From: an uncultured Muribaculaceae bacterium
Lineage (GTDB): Bacteria > Bacteroidota > Bacteroidia > Bacteroidales > Muribaculaceae
Direction: 5' to 3'
NCBI GenBank assembly: GCA_910579035.1
Contig: CAJTSR010000001.1
Location: forward strand, 62,001-126,000
Length of the DNA: 64,000 bases
Under the pieces are notes generated by a model. It was given only the letters and a program-made list of their open reading frames with translations, made no database searches and was not told the DNA's origin. Position 1 is the first letter of the stretch. Each line of letters opens with the position of its first letter. This document shows, in pieces, positions 17,500 through 27,278 of the stretch. A program made the position numbers and the translations under genes.

Positions 17500-17641
17500 T
17501 CTGAAAAAGTTAGCGTATATTTTCTGTATCTGAAAGTCGTAGGAGCCTCCTCGAGGCCCTTAATTGTCTTATTACTGCCTATAGGACGGCAATATGCCAC
17601 GATGGTTTAACAGAGATATGAATTTTAACACTCCATAACAT

Positions 17642-17673
17642 TTTGTCATATCCCGAAAAATTCTTACCTTTGC
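17642..17673 (+). promoter_or_regulatory. promoter of guaB
   Basis: TTTG (17642-17645), 19 bases, TACCTTTGC (17665-17673): an exact match to the Bacteroidota consensus. Transcription should start near 17676, 24 bases before the ATG. Confidence 0.82.
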
Positions 17674-17684
17674 GTGCAATTTAA

Positions 17685-19178
<1,494 letters not shown>

Positions 19179-19200
19179 ATTCACATTCCTGCCGTTACAT

Positions 19201-19240
19201 AAAAAGCAGCGGCGCAGCCACGGCGGCTGCGCCGCTTTTT
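19201..19240. terminator. intrinsic terminator after guaB
   Basis: A 12-bp GC-rich stem (AGCGGCGCAGCC 19208-19219 with GGCTGCGCCGCT 19225-19236) has a T-run on the right and an A-run on the left. It separates guaB from the foldase genes. Confidence 0.9.
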
Positions 19241-19249
19241 ATTAAAAAG

Positions 19250-21157
19250 ATGAAACGACATATTCTTTCCGCAATAGCGATAGCCGCAGCAGCGATGTGC
19301 GCCAAAGGTGCCGACAGCGACCCCGTACTAATGACCGTCGACGGCCAGGACGTGCGCGTGAGCGAATTTGAATATCTTTATAACAAGAACAACAACCAGC
19401 AGCTGCAACAAGGCACCCTCGACGACTATCTCGGCATGTTTATCAACTACAAGCTCAAGGTAGCCGACGCCCGCCATGCCGGCCTCGACAGCTCGCCGAA
19501 GTTCCGAAACGAGTTTGAATCCTTCCGCATCGAACTCGCAAAGCCGTACATGCGCGATACCGTTGTGGAGAAGAATCTTATCGAAAAAGCATACAGCCAC
19601 TATGGCGAGGATATTCTCGCGAGCCATATCATGGTACCCCCCACCGCTGCCGGGAAGGCCGTCCTTGATTCGATTCGACCGCTGCTCGAGTCGGGCAAGG
19701 CGGATTTTGCCACCGAGGCAGGGCGACTGTCGGTCGACAAATCATCGGCAGCACGCGGAGGCCGGCTCGGCTACATTGTGCCTGGCCGCTTCCCGTGGGC
19801 ATTCGAGGAAGCCGCTTACGGCACAGATGCAGGCGCCATGTCGCCTGTCTTCAACTCCGGCGTGGGCTACCACATAGTCCTTGTCGAAAAGCGCACACCC
19901 GCCGCAGGCGAGGTCAACGCCGACCACATACTGATTATGAACCGCGACAAATCGCCTGAAGCAACCGCCAAGGCCAAGGCTCTCGCCGACTCTATCTATG
20001 CCGTAATCAAGGCAGGCGCCGACTTTGCAGAGATGGCACGCAAGCACTCCCAAGACCCCGGCTCGGCATCGCGCGGCGGAAACCTCGGCTGGTTCAGGCA
20101 CGGCGTGATGGTGGCCGAATTCGACAGCGCGGCCTTCGCCACACCCGACGGAGCGGTTTCAGCCCCCTTTGCCACAGCTTTCGGATACCACATATTGCGG
20201 TGTAACGGGCATCGCGGCGTACAGGATTTCGAGGAATTAAAGCCGACCATTCTCCACGCCATAGCCAACGACGAGCGCGCCAACATGCCTGAAAAAGCGT
20301 ATATCGCCCGGCTTATGAAACGTCGCAACGCCGCTATAGACCACCAGGCCGCCACCCGCCTCGCAGAAAAAGCGGCAATGCTCGCAGAGAAAGGCGACAC
20401 GGCCATAGTAGAGCGTCTTGGCGAGGACAAGGCCAAGCTTGCAACCTTCGACGGCGGCGCCATACTTGCCTCCGACATTCTGAGCGCGATGGCGCCGGGG
20501 ACGCTCAGCGACAAAGACGCCGTGATCGGCGCCGTGACAGCAGCTCTCGAAGAGGCTTTGGCCAATAGCGAGCGCGACCGCCTCTATGAAACCACCGCCG
20601 ACTACCGGAACCTGCTCAACGAATACCACGACGGCATACTGCTATGCGACATTTCCGAGCAAAAGGTATGGAAAAAGTCGACCGACGACAAAGCCGGACT
20701 CGAAGCATTCTTCAAGGCGCATGCCTCCAAGTACGCATGGGAAAGCCCGAAGTTCAAGAGCTACGTGTTCTTTGCAAGCTCCGATTCCCTGCTTAAAAAA
20801 GCGGTGGAATATGCCAACACACTGTCAACCGACGATCCCGAACAGTTTGCAGCCGCTATGCGCAAACAGTTCAACCGCGACATAAAGATAGAACGCGTGG
20901 TGGCAGGCAAGGGCGACAATGCCATCACCGACTATCTGGCTTTCGGAGGCAAACGCCCCGCCGACAAGCCAAACAGCCGCTGGAACTTCTACACTTCATA
21001 CAAGGGCCGAATGCTCGACGCCCCCGAAGAAGCCGCCGATGTGCGCGGAGCCGCCGTGAGCGACTATCAGGCTCAGCTCGAACAACAATGGCTGAAAGAG
21101 CTTCACAAAAAGTACAAGGTAAAGGTCAATAAAAAAGTATTCAACTCGCTAAAGTGA
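19250..21157 (+). CDS. periplasmic peptidylprolyl isomerase with two parvulin domains
   Basis: The 635-residue secreted protein (signal MKRHILSAIAIAAAAMCAKG) resembles SurA/PpiD-type foldases. After an N-terminal chaperone-like helical part come two parvulin domains. One is at ~120-220 (ILASHIMV, GGRLGYIVPGRFPWAFEEAA); the second is at ~225-325 (NADHILIM, GGNLGWFRHGVMVAEFDSAAF). A long C-terminal region follows. It should help outer-membrane proteins fold or reach the Bam complex. It overlaps the next gene by four bases and follows guaB after the terminator. Confidence 0.92.
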   Translation: MKRHILSAIAIAAAAMCAKGADSDPVLMTVDGQDVRVSEFEYLYNKNNNQQLQQGTLDDYLGMFINYKLKVADARHAGLDSSPKFRNEFESFRIELAKPYMRDTVVEKNLIEKAYSHYGEDILASHIMVPPTAAGKAVLDSIRPLLESGKADFATEAGRLSVDKSSAARGGRLGYIVPGRFPWAFEEAAYGTDAGAMSPVFNSGVGYHIVLVEKRTPAAGEVNADHILIMNRDKSPEATAKAKALADSIYAVIKAGADFAEMARKHSQDPGSASRGGNLGWFRHGVMVAEFDSAAFATPDGAVSAPFATAFGYHILRCNGHRGVQDFEELKPTILHAIANDERANMPEKAYIARLMKRRNAAIDHQAATRLAEKAAMLAEKGDTAIVERLGEDKAKLATFDGGAILASDILSAMAPGTLSDKDAVIGAVTAALEEALANSERDRLYETTADYRNLLNEYHDGILLCDISEQKVWKKSTDDKAGLEAFFKAHASKYAWESPKFKSYVFFASSDSLLKKAVEYANTLSTDDPEQFAAAMRKQFNRDIKIERVVAGKGDNAITDYLAFGGKRPADKPNSRWNFYTSYKGRMLDAPEEAADVRGAAVSDYQAQLEQQWLKELHKKYKVKVNKKVFNSLK

Positions 21158-22026
21158 CAGGCTTCAACAAACTATCCTCGGTATTACTTGCCCTATCGGC
21201 CATTGCCGCGACAGGCTGCCAAAGCTCGGACAACGAAATCCCGGCCGATGCCATAGCCTGTGTCGGAAGCAGCTACCTCACACGCAGCGAACTGAGCCGC
21301 CACGTACCCGGCGGACTTCCGCCAGCCGACAGCGCCGCATATGCCAAGGCATATATCCGCAACTGGATCGACGCCCGGCTGATAGCAACCGTGGCAGCCC
21401 GCGAGATAGATATGGACGAAATCGACAGGCTGACGGCAGAGTACCGCACGGAGCTTATAATGAGCCAGTACCGCCGCACAATGGCCATGCAGGCCACCGA
21501 CGGCATATTCTCGGAAGACTCCTTGCGAGCCTACTACGACAGACACCCCGACGAGTTCACACTCGAGCGGCCTTTGGTACGCGGCATATACCTCAAAGTG
21601 CCGTCCGACGCCCCGAATCTGGGCACGCTGCGACGCCTGTACACCTCTTCCAAATCAGAAGACATGGACCGCCTCGAAAAAGAGGCGCCCGCTGCGGCGA
21701 TACACTACGACTACTTCCGCGACCGCTGGGTAGACTGGGAACAAATAGAAACACGAATACCGACCGACATACCGTGGCCGACATCGTTCCTGCGCTCGCG
21801 CCGACCACTCGACGTGACCAACGACGGCTTCACCTACCTGCTGAGCATCAGCGAATTTATACCCGAAGGGGATACCATGCCTTTTGAAGCGGCCTTGCCA
21901 CTGGTGCGCGAACGCCTGCTCACACGCGCACGCCACTCCTACGACGCCCGCTTACGACAAGCCCTCTACGAGCAGTCGCTCGCAGAAGGCTCTCTTAAAT
22001 TTCCGGGCGGCAACCCGCTGAATTAG
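21154..22026 (+). CDS. SurA-N-like lipoprotein foldase partner, GTG start
   Basis: This 290-residue lipoprotein (lipobox AIAATGCQS) has a SurA N-terminal-type helical region: DAIACVGSSYLTRSELSRHVPGG, then YIRNWIDARLIATVA. No parvulin domain is recognisable, so it may be a chaperone only. The start is GTG, overlapping the previous stop (GTGA at 21154-21157); no later start keeps the lipoprotein signal. The stop codon TAG is completed by the first base of the inverted-repeat element at 22026, so the original C-terminus may have differed. Confidence 0.82.
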   Translation: MTGFNKLSSVLLALSAIAATGCQSSDNEIPADAIACVGSSYLTRSELSRHVPGGLPPADSAAYAKAYIRNWIDARLIATVAAREIDMDEIDRLTAEYRTELIMSQYRRTMAMQATDGIFSEDSLRAYYDRHPDEFTLERPLVRGIYLKVPSDAPNLGTLRRLYTSSKSEDMDRLEKEAPAAAIHYDYFRDRWVDWEQIETRIPTDIPWPTSFLRSRRPLDVTNDGFTYLLSISEFIPEGDTMPFEAALPLVRERLLTRARHSYDARLRQALYEQSLAEGSLKFPGGNPLN

Positions 22027-22361
22027 AGGGCACTTCATAATATCTGTTAAAGCATAGGTTGGTGTATTTTTGTTTAAACTGTTCATTATGAAGAGGGAGC
22101 ATAGCGGTTGCTATGTGACCGATGAGTAATGAGCAGGTTAACAAAAAGACGCCAAGACGGTACTATTGTTAAACCTGCCCTCCACCAAATCATCGGATAA
22201 TATCGGCCGGGGAAGCATCAAAGGCTTCGCCTCCAAAAAATTTTGAGTGTCTTTATCCCTTCGCCTCAGTCACATAGCAACCGCTATGCTCCTTCGGCTC
22301 TGCGATAAATCCATCTCAAACTTTTTGGCCTATGCTTTAACAGATATTATGAAACGCCCTC
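22026..22361. mobile_element. foldback MITE-like element, family A, copy 2
   Basis: The 336-bp element has 33-bp terminal inverted repeats with two mismatches, both ends reading GAGGGC, then TTCATAATATCTGTTAAAGC. Further inward both arms carry the core GGAGCATAGCGGTTGCTATG in opposite orientation. A third inverted pair (GCAGGTTAAC and GTTAAACCTGC) flanks the centre, so much of it can fold into one long hairpin. It looks like two family-A units joined in inverted orientation. The flanks are TTA and TTT, an imperfect duplication. No ORF is present. It lies exactly between two convergent genes. Confidence 0.8.
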
Positions 22362-23546
22362 TTTAAGTCGCTCGTAGACTTCGAGCACCATTCGCGAATT
22401 ATGGTAGGGGCATTTCCAGAAGCCGGCCTTGTCGTCGGCACGGTTCACGCTACCGTCGGCCTTACGGCTCCAGTACCACTCCCCTCCCTCATTATCCACA
22501 ATCTCAGCTTTGATATATTCCCATGATTCCATAGCACGGACAAGCTGCTCCGGCCTGTTGTGGAACACATACTGATATATCTGCCCCACCACGTTCTCGG
22601 CCTGCACCCACCAGTGCTTGTCGTTGTCGTATGCGCCTGAGGCATGGCGCTCGTATATCATCGAGCCGTCGTGACAACGGCCTTCCGAGGCGGCCTCGGC
22701 TATACGGCGTGTGGCTTCGAGCGTGCGGGCCAGAAGCCCGGCGTCGCCAAGCACCTGCGCCGTTTCAAGCATAAGCCACGAAGCCTCGATATCGTGTCCA
22801 TACGATATTATGCCGTCCTGCCGGTTCCAGTCGTCATCGAAAAACAGGCCCAAATGCCCGCTCGGACAAGTAATTTTGTCAAGGAAAAGCTCAAGCAAAC
22901 TCTTTGCGGCCTCGCGCACGCGCTCGTCATCACATACCCGCAGCAGGTTTGTGTACGGCTCTATGATATGCAGATGGGTGTTCATCGTCTTGCTTGAATT
23001 GAAATCCTTGTCGCTGAGCCTCATATCCTCTATGGGCTGCCAAGAGCGCGTTGCTGCCTCTATGTAACCGCCTCTGAGGCGGTCGCGGCTGTGGCTCTCT
23101 ATATCGTCGAACAAGCGCAAGGCATAATCAAGGGCTTCGGCATCGCCCGTGGCACGGGCATACTCCGAAAGGCCGTAAATGGCGAAGCCAAGGGCATAAA
23201 ACTGCTTCTTGGTGTCGAGCGGACGCCCCTGCGCGTCTACCGACCAGTATATGCCGCCATACTCGCGATCGTAAAACCGGTCGATAATCTCTCGATTGGC
23301 CGCCGTGGCCGCGTCAAGGTACTCGGGGTTGCCGAACACACGGTAAGCAGCTGAAAAGGCCCACAGAATGCGCGCATTGAGGATAGCGCCTCGCGGCTCG
23401 TCGGCATGCAGGCGGTCGAAGCCGTCGCGACGGCCATAAAAGCCGCCCTCCGGAGCACGCATGCGGTCGAGCCAGTACGGCAGAATGTTCTCGTGCAGAT
23501 TGGCTGCAAGCTCCTGCCTGAATTTTTCTATACGGGTATCAAACAT
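22347..23546 (-). CDS. mannobiose/cellobiose 2-epimerase (AGE family)
   Basis: From ATG 23546 the protein has 399 residues and no signal peptide, so it is cytoplasmic. It is an alpha/alpha-barrel epimerase with the signatures of cellobiose 2-epimerases: KTMNTHLHIIEPYTNLLRV and SYGHDIEASWLM carry the metal-free histidine catalysts. In beta-mannan loci this enzyme turns mannobiose into mannosyl-glucose for GH130. The start overlaps the transporter gene by 8 bases; the preceding TTG is less likely. The last four codons and the stop (E-G-V-S-TAA) come from the inverted-repeat element. Confidence 0.88.
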   Translation of the reverse strand: MFDTRIEKFRQELAANLHENILPYWLDRMRAPEGGFYGRRDGFDRLHADEPRGAILNARILWAFSAAYRVFGNPEYLDAATAANREIIDRFYDREYGGIYWSVDAQGRPLDTKKQFYALGFAIYGLSEYARATGDAEALDYALRLFDDIESHSRDRLRGGYIEAATRSWQPIEDMRLSDKDFNSSKTMNTHLHIIEPYTNLLRVCDDERVREAAKSLLELFLDKITCPSGHLGLFFDDDWNRQDGIISYGHDIEASWLMLETAQVLGDAGLLARTLEATRRIAEAASEGRCHDGSMIYERHASGAYDNDKHWWVQAENVVGQIYQYVFHNRPEQLVRAMESWEYIKAEIVDNEGGEWYWSRKADGSVNRADDKAGFWKCPYHNSRMVLEVYERLKEGVS

Positions 23547-24981
23547 TTGCAAAATCAGTCATTTCGTCCTCTGCAGGCACATCTTTGCCGGGCGTACCGG
23601 CGCGAAGCTGCCTGAGGCGTTCCACTATGTCGTTGACAGCTTCGGTGGTGAGAGGATAGAACGAGGCCACACCCACCGCGAGCAAAGCCACAATGGCCGG
23701 GAGCCACGACATCATAAACCACAGACAGCTTATGGCGGCTTCGGGCTGCGCGGCACTACCGGCAAGCGACTCCTGATAGCCGAAAGCGCTCAGAAGCCAC
23801 AGCACGGCAGCTCCGCCTATGGCACCGCCGAATTTCTGCGCCATGGAGGACGAAGAGAATATAAGCCCGGTGGAGGCTGTTCGGTAGCGCAGCTCGGCAT
23901 AGTCGCTCACATCAGCATACATCGACCACACAAGCGGCGACATAAGTCCTGTAAGCACCGAGATGAGCACCTGCAGCCCGAGCATGAGCCAGTAGCCCGA
24001 CGCACTTACGGGCACAAACCAGAACAAGCCGCTGAAAACCACCAAGGCCATATTCACAGCTATAAAAGTATTCTTTTTGCCAAGACGCCCCGATATGGGC
24101 ACGGCAAGGGCCACTCCCACCATATTGGCAGTCTCGCCTATGCCGAGGAACAGACCCGAGTAAAACAGTATATTACCCCAGTGGCCGAACGACAGGTGCG
24201 CCTCCTCGCCAATTACATCGGCAAAAAAGTATGCCACCGTGGCACCACGGACGGTATTGAACAGGTTGAAACACAAGGCTGCGCCGATGAGCAGCCACCA
24301 CGGCCTGTTGGAAAGCAGGCTGCGGAAGTCCTTGCCCACAGAAGCCGTGGAAACTGTGTGCACGCGCTCGCGCGTCATACCGAAACAACAAAGGAAAAGC
24401 ACGAAACAGGCCGCCGCTATCACCACCATGGCGAACTGCCAGCTCGAAGCCGGCGAGGCTCCGAGCGAGGCCTGGAAAAAGCGGCACAAGGGATCCCACG
24501 AGAACAAGGCCACGAAAGAGCCTCCGTAGGCAAAAAGCATACGGAACGACGAGAACACGGTCTTTTCGCGCGGATTGTCCGTAACCACGCCGAGCATCGC
24601 GCCATAGGGCACATTGATGCCGGTGTACACCGTCATCATAAGTATGTAGGTCACATACGCCCACAGCAGCTTGCCGGCATACGAAAAATCAGGCGTGGTG
24701 AAAAGCAATATGCCGCACACTGAGAACGGCGCCGCTACCCACAGCAGGTAGGGACGGTACTTTCCCCAGCGAGTACGCGTGCGGTCGGCCACTATGCCCA
24801 TCATAGGGTCGGAAACGGCGTCCCAGACACGCGTCACCAGCACGAGTATGCCCGCATCGACAAGGCTAAGCCCGAATATATTGGAGTAGAAGAACGGAAG
24901 GTAGTAGCTGAACACCTTCCAGAACATCGACGACGCCATATCGCCGAAGCCATAGCCTATCTTTTCCTTTAAGTTTTTCAT
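23539..24981 (-). CDS. GPH-family sugar:cation symporter
   Basis: The 480-residue protein has about 12 membrane helices and the glycoside-pentoside-hexuronide family motif DPMMGIVADRTRTRWGKYRPYLLW near residue 60. It should bring beta-mannobiose or related disaccharides across the inner membrane, since it lies between the epimerase and the GH130 phosphorylase, both cytoplasmic. It starts 11 bases after the GH130 stop and overlaps the epimerase gene. Confidence 0.9.
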   Translation of the reverse strand: MKNLKEKIGYGFGDMASSMFWKVFSYYLPFFYSNIFGLSLVDAGILVLVTRVWDAVSDPMMGIVADRTRTRWGKYRPYLLWVAAPFSVCGILLFTTPDFSYAGKLLWAYVTYILMMTVYTGINVPYGAMLGVVTDNPREKTVFSSFRMLFAYGGSFVALFSWDPLCRFFQASLGASPASSWQFAMVVIAAACFVLFLCCFGMTRERVHTVSTASVGKDFRSLLSNRPWWLLIGAALCFNLFNTVRGATVAYFFADVIGEEAHLSFGHWGNILFYSGLFLGIGETANMVGVALAVPISGRLGKKNTFIAVNMALVVFSGLFWFVPVSASGYWLMLGLQVLISVLTGLMSPLVWSMYADVSDYAELRYRTASTGLIFSSSSMAQKFGGAIGGAAVLWLLSAFGYQESLAGSAAQPEAAISCLWFMMSWLPAIVALLAVGVASFYPLTTEAVNDIVERLRQLRAGTPGKDVPAEDEMTDFANV

Positions 24982-24992
24982 GGAACTTGGCC

Positions 24993-26171
24993 TTATTTAC
25001 CGGCCTTCATAAAGGCATTGTTGCGATCGATAAGAGCGTTGATAGTCTTTACAGACTCAGCCGAGGTAAGACCGTCGGCAGGCGTGTTGAGGCAGTAATC
25101 GACAAGACGGTCGACGGTCGACACAGCCACGTGCATACGCGTGTCGCTCGAAGCGTAGTATATGAACACCGTTCCGTCCTCGTCGGCAATCCAGCCGTTG
25201 GAGAACAGCACGTTCATCACATCGCCGGTATATTCCTCGCCCACAGGCGCCATAAAATAACCTCCGGGGGCGGCGATGCGGCGCCACGGCTCGTCGAGCG
25301 CCGTCATATACATATACAGCACGTAGCGGAGGCCGGAGGCACAGTTGCGCACGCCGTGTGCCAGATGCAGCCAGCCCTTGGGCGTCTTTATGGGGTGCGG
25401 GCCTTCGCCGTTCTTCACTTCCTTGATAGTGTGATAGATGCGTTCGTCCACGATGTCCTCGCCACGGGTAATCTCTGCCTTGGTTATATCGTCGATGAGC
25501 GTCCAGCCTATGCCACCGCCCTTGCCGGTATCGATAAAGGAGTCCTGCGGGCGTGTATAGAGGGCGTACTTGCCGTCGACGAACTCGGGGTGAAGCACCA
25601 CGTTGCGCTGCTGGCTGCCGCATTTGAGGTCGGGCAGGCGCTCCCAGTCTACAAGATTTTTTGTGCGCGCTATGCCGCAACTCGCCGTCGCTGCCGACAG
25701 GTCGCCGGGGTGCGCGGGGTCGCGACGCTCCACGCAAAAGAGGCCGTACACATATCCGTCCTCGTGGCGGGTGAGCCGCATATCGTACACGTTGGTACCT
25801 ATATCCTCCGTGTCGGGCAGCACGACCGGACGCTCCCAAAAGCGGAAGTTATCGATGCCGTTGGGGCTTTCGGCCACAGCGAAGAAGCTCTTGCGGTCGG
25901 CTCCTTCCACACGCACCACCAGCACATACTTGCCGTTCCACTTTATGGCGCCGGAATTGAGAGTGGCGTTGACGCCTATGCGCTCCATAAAGTAGGGATT
26001 GGTGGCCGGATTGAAATCATAGCGCCAAGTAGGCGGCACCATCTCGGCTGTTATCACGGGGTTCTCGTATCGGCAATACACACCGTTGCCTTCCACGGGG
26101 CGGTTGCATCGCTGTATCAGCGACTCATATCGGCTCAGGACGAGAGCCTTGCGGTATTCAAAGAGGTCCAT
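24993..26171 (-). CDS. GH130 mannosyl-glucose phosphorylase
   Basis: This 392-residue cytoplasmic protein (no signal peptide) is a five-bladed propeller of family GH130, with [23 protein letters not shown] (~residue 53) and [41 protein letters not shown] lies near residue 300. The family phosphorolyses 4-O-beta-mannosyl-glucose to mannose-1-phosphate and glucose. Substrate choice is inferred from the neighbouring epimerase, GPH carrier and mannanases. The gene is 3 bases after the GH26 gene. Confidence 0.93.
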   Translation of the reverse strand: MDLFEYRKALVLSRYESLIQRCNRPVEGNGVYCRYENPVITAEMVPPTWRYDFNPATNPYFMERIGVNATLNSGAIKWNGKYVLVVRVEGADRKSFFAVAESPNGIDNFRFWERPVVLPDTEDIGTNVYDMRLTRHEDGYVYGLFCVERRDPAHPGDLSAATASCGIARTKNLVDWERLPDLKCGSQQRNVVLHPEFVDGKYALYTRPQDSFIDTGKGGGIGWTLIDDITKAEITRGEDIVDERIYHTIKEVKNGEGPHPIKTPKGWLHLAHGVRNCASGLRYVLYMYMTALDEPWRRIAAPGGYFMAPVGEEYTGDVMNVLFSNGWIADEDGTVFIYYASSDTRMHVAVSTVDRLVDYCLNTPADGLTSAESVKTINALIDRNNAFMKAGK

Positions 26172-26174
26172 AAG

Positions 26175-27278
26175 CTATTTCATCTGCGCCATTCCGGCTG
26201 CAAAAAGTATTTTAGGATTATTATAAAATTTCACAAATGATTGGCATGAAGGGTGACCCGGATAAGGGGCATAGAAATGTCCGGGAATATTGTCGGCATT
26301 GCGCCACACGCACACATAGGCCAGCGGATAGCCCTCCATCAGGGGAGTCAGCACGCTGTCGTACCAGTCAGTGACAGCAAGCCCCTCGCAGCCCGTTTCG
26401 GACAAAGCCACAAGCTTGCCGGCCGGAGCCGCCATACGCACGGCAGCATCGAGCTGCACGCGTGCACGGGCCATAAATTCTTCCGTTCCGGCCTCGCCTC
26501 CGTGGTGGTAGGCGTCGGCACCGAAAACATCGACGTATTCATCGCCGGGATAGCGCTCGGCATAATCGTCGAAATCAGCCACGCGGTCGGGAGAATACAC
26601 CCACAGCACATTATCGACTCCCTTGGCATCGAACACAGCCCGAGTGCGGCGCCACAGCTCCTTATACTGCTCCGGAGTGCACAAATCCTTGCCCCACCAG
26701 AACCACGAGCCGGTATGCTCGTGCCACGGGCGGAAAAGCACCGGCACCCGGCGTCCGTCGGCATCTTTGAGCGAGAGTATGAAATCGGCGGCGCGTCCGA
26801 GCCATAGGTCGAGAGTGTCGGCAAACGCGGTGCCCGGTGTCACCATTTCGGCCACGGGCGAGGCCGACACATCCCACGAGTCGCCGCCGGTGGCGGCATT
26901 GCGCGGATGCCAGCTTATGGCATTGATGCCGCCACGGGCGTCCTGCGCGGCCACTCCGGCACGTATGTCGTCGAACGGCACACCGTCGAGCTGGCTCGGA
27001 GCGTCCCACTCTATCAGGCCGAGGTCCCAGTTGATAAGTCCGGGATAATCGCCCACCACCGATTTGACATCGGAGCGGGCCGACTCGCCGCGCCAGCCTA
27101 TGCCGTAAGATGTGGCGTCGTGCTGGCCGAACACCACCTTGCCCGAATCGACGCACATCTGCAAACGATTCCTCAGCGATTCTGCCGGCGCTTGCGCCAC
27201 CTCGGGAGCCTTGGTGGCGCAAGATGCCACGGCAAGCGCGGCAAAAGCCGCATATACTATTTTAGTCATCAAAGTCAT
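26175..27278 (-). CDS. GH26 beta-mannanase, lipoprotein
   Basis: The 367-residue enzyme has a lipoprotein signal (AALAVASCATK) without acidic residues right after the cysteine, which argues for a periplasm-facing location. GH26 signatures are FRPWHEHTGSWFWWG (acid/base glutamate) and ALSETGCEG (nucleophile glutamate), on a TIM barrel. It probably releases mannobiose from imported oligosaccharides. Its ATG overlaps the GH3 stop (27275-27278), which supports this start over an ATG three codons later. Confidence 0.92.
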   Translation of the reverse strand: MTLMTKIVYAAFAALAVASCATKAPEVAQAPAESLRNRLQMCVDSGKVVFGQHDATSYGIGWRGESARSDVKSVVGDYPGLINWDLGLIEWDAPSQLDGVPFDDIRAGVAAQDARGGINAISWHPRNAATGGDSWDVSASPVAEMVTPGTAFADTLDLWLGRAADFILSLKDADGRRVPVLFRPWHEHTGSWFWWGKDLCTPEQYKELWRRTRAVFDAKGVDNVLWVYSPDRVADFDDYAERYPGDEYVDVFGADAYHHGGEAGTEEFMARARVQLDAAVRMAAPAGKLVALSETGCEGLAVTDWYDSVLTPLMEGYPLAYVCVWRNADNIPGHFYAPYPGHPSCQSFVKFYNNPKILFAAGMAQMK

